NCBI GenBank assembly: GCA_900552425.1
Contig: URZR01000107.1
Coordinates: 1 to 6,198, forward strand
DNA: 6,198 nt
From: an uncultured Collinsella sp.
GTDB taxonomy: Bacteria; Actinomycetota; Coriobacteriia; Coriobacteriales; Coriobacteriaceae
Direction: 5' to 3'
In this document: piece after piece, positions 5,745 through 6,198 of the stretch
Numbering within the stretch: the stretch's first letter is position 1
Layout of the letters: each line of letters opens with the position of its first letter
The notes under the pieces: generated by a model
Seen by the model: the letters and a program-made list of their open reading frames with translations, nothing else
Told to the model about the DNA's origin: nothing
The model's database searches: none
Made by a program: the position numbers and the translations under genes

Positions 5745-6134
5745 GTGGAAAACGGACAGGCTGTGGCAGAATTTCTGGCAAACCATCCAAAGGTAGTGAG
5801 TGTAACATACAGCGGACTTCCGGGAGACAAATACTATGAACTGGCACAGAAATATCTGCCGAAGGGTGGTTGTGGTGTCGTATCCTTTGAACTGGAAGGC
5901 GGCCGTGCAGCAGCAGAAACATTTATGAAGCATTTGAAACTGGCAGCCATCGAGACACATGTGGCTGATGCAAGAACCTGCTGTCTGAATCCGGCGACAT
6001 CTACACACCGCCAGATGACAGATGAGCAGCTGGAGGCAGCCGGAATTCCGGCGGGACTGGTGCGAATGTCCTGTGGTCTCGAAGACAAGGAAGACCTGAT
6101 CGCAGATCTGGCACAGGCTCTGGATGCCATCTAA
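5733..6134 (+). CDS. metY: Second O-acetylhomoserine sulfhydrylase C-terminal fragment, foreign composition
   Basis: 133 residues homologous to the minus-strand metY-like fragment, aligning end to end without a gap at about 72% identity by hand count (96 of 133). It has the same landmarks: MPRHVENG at 1-8, GDKYYELAQKY, CGVVSFELEGG, THVADARTCCLNPA and VRMSCGLED. It lacks the N-terminal two-thirds and the PLP lysine, and ATG 5733 is an internal methionine codon with no ribosome site before it. Codon use differs from its neighbours: many A-ending codons such as GGA, GCA and GAA, and 47-50% GC in two 60-base samples. This resembles a Lachnospiraceae-type Firmicute. It ends in TAA. Either a piece of another genome joined in the assembly or, less likely, a transferred gene fragment. 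Confidence 0.8.
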   Translation: MPRHVENGQAVAEFLANHPKVVSVTYSGLPGDKYYELAQKYLPKGGCGVVSFELEGGRAAAETFMKHLKLAAIETHVADARTCCLNPATSTHRQMTDEQLEAAGIPAGLVRMSCGLEDKEDLIADLAQALDAI

Positions 6135-6198
6135 ACGGATATAATGGAACTGAACGAAATAAAAGAAAACTGACACAGTGATGTTATAACTTTTGACA
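6135..6198. other. AT-rich tail after the plus-strand metY fragment
   Basis: 64 bases at about 31% GC (20 of 64 counted), far below the rest of the window and in keeping with an intergenic stretch of the same low-GC source as the preceding fragment. No clear hairpin terminator is visible. The last six bases read TTGACA, the -35 consensus, but the window ends there so a promoter cannot be tested. Confidence 0.5.

Noticed and set aside
5315..6134. A genuine divergent pair of short metY-like genes sharing a regulatory region
   Set aside because: Both frames begin inside the protein fold without ribosome sites or promoters, there is no spacer, and both lack the PLP-binding lysine region, so they are not functional short genes.
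5700..6176. Minus-strand open frame of 158 codons opposite the plus-strand metY fragment
   Set aside because: Cys/His/Phe-rich translation with no family features; it crosses the junction and is antisense to a recognised enzyme fragment.

Overview
Most of this window (bases 1 to about 5728) looks like the chromosome of a high-GC gut actinobacterium of the Coriobacteriia, most likely Collinsella or a close relative. That assignment rests on codon use (strong G/C third positions), protein character and the look of an intergenic palindrome; it is inference, not a database result. The last ~470 bases are different: the coding part is about 47-50% GC in hand-counted samples against about 70% in the adjoining gene, the final 64 bases are about 31% GC, and the style resembles a Lachnospiraceae-like Firmicute.

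Layout, left to right. Two plus-strand genes come first: a CLC-family anion transporter with the hallmarks of the fluoride-exporting CLC-F branch (113-1534) and a YegS/DgkB-type diacylglycerol-kinase-family lipid kinase (best start 1622, end 2581). A perfect 27-bp inverted repeat (2589-2658) then fills the gap between convergent genes. Everything from 2668 to 5728 is on the minus strand. In transcription order it is the C-terminal part of an O-acetylhomoserine sulfhydrylase-type gene (metY-like), a rho-independent terminator, an MFS (DHA2-like) exporter, xanthine phosphoribosyltransferase (xpt), a second rho-independent terminator and a small ArfB/YaeJ-like GGQ protein (ribosome rescue). In both terminator cases the T-tract lies only about 20-26 bases upstream of the next start codon, so the downstream gene must use read-through or a promoter upstream of or inside the hairpin.

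The genes are housekeeping and accessory functions (ion detoxification, lipid phosphorylation, purine salvage, ribosome rescue, export, methionine synthesis) and do not form one pathway.

The oddest object is at 5705-5744. The metY-like fragment on the minus strand meets, head to head, a second homologous fragment on the plus strand, and the two meet at the same codons of the same protein. The pieces align without gaps over 133 residues at about 72% identity but differ sharply in base composition, and each lacks the same N-terminal two-thirds. A shared 13-base stretch forms an inverted repeat at the join. The simplest reading is a chimeric contig joining two organisms at a conserved site rather than a real locus. 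I found no convincing new biological system here.
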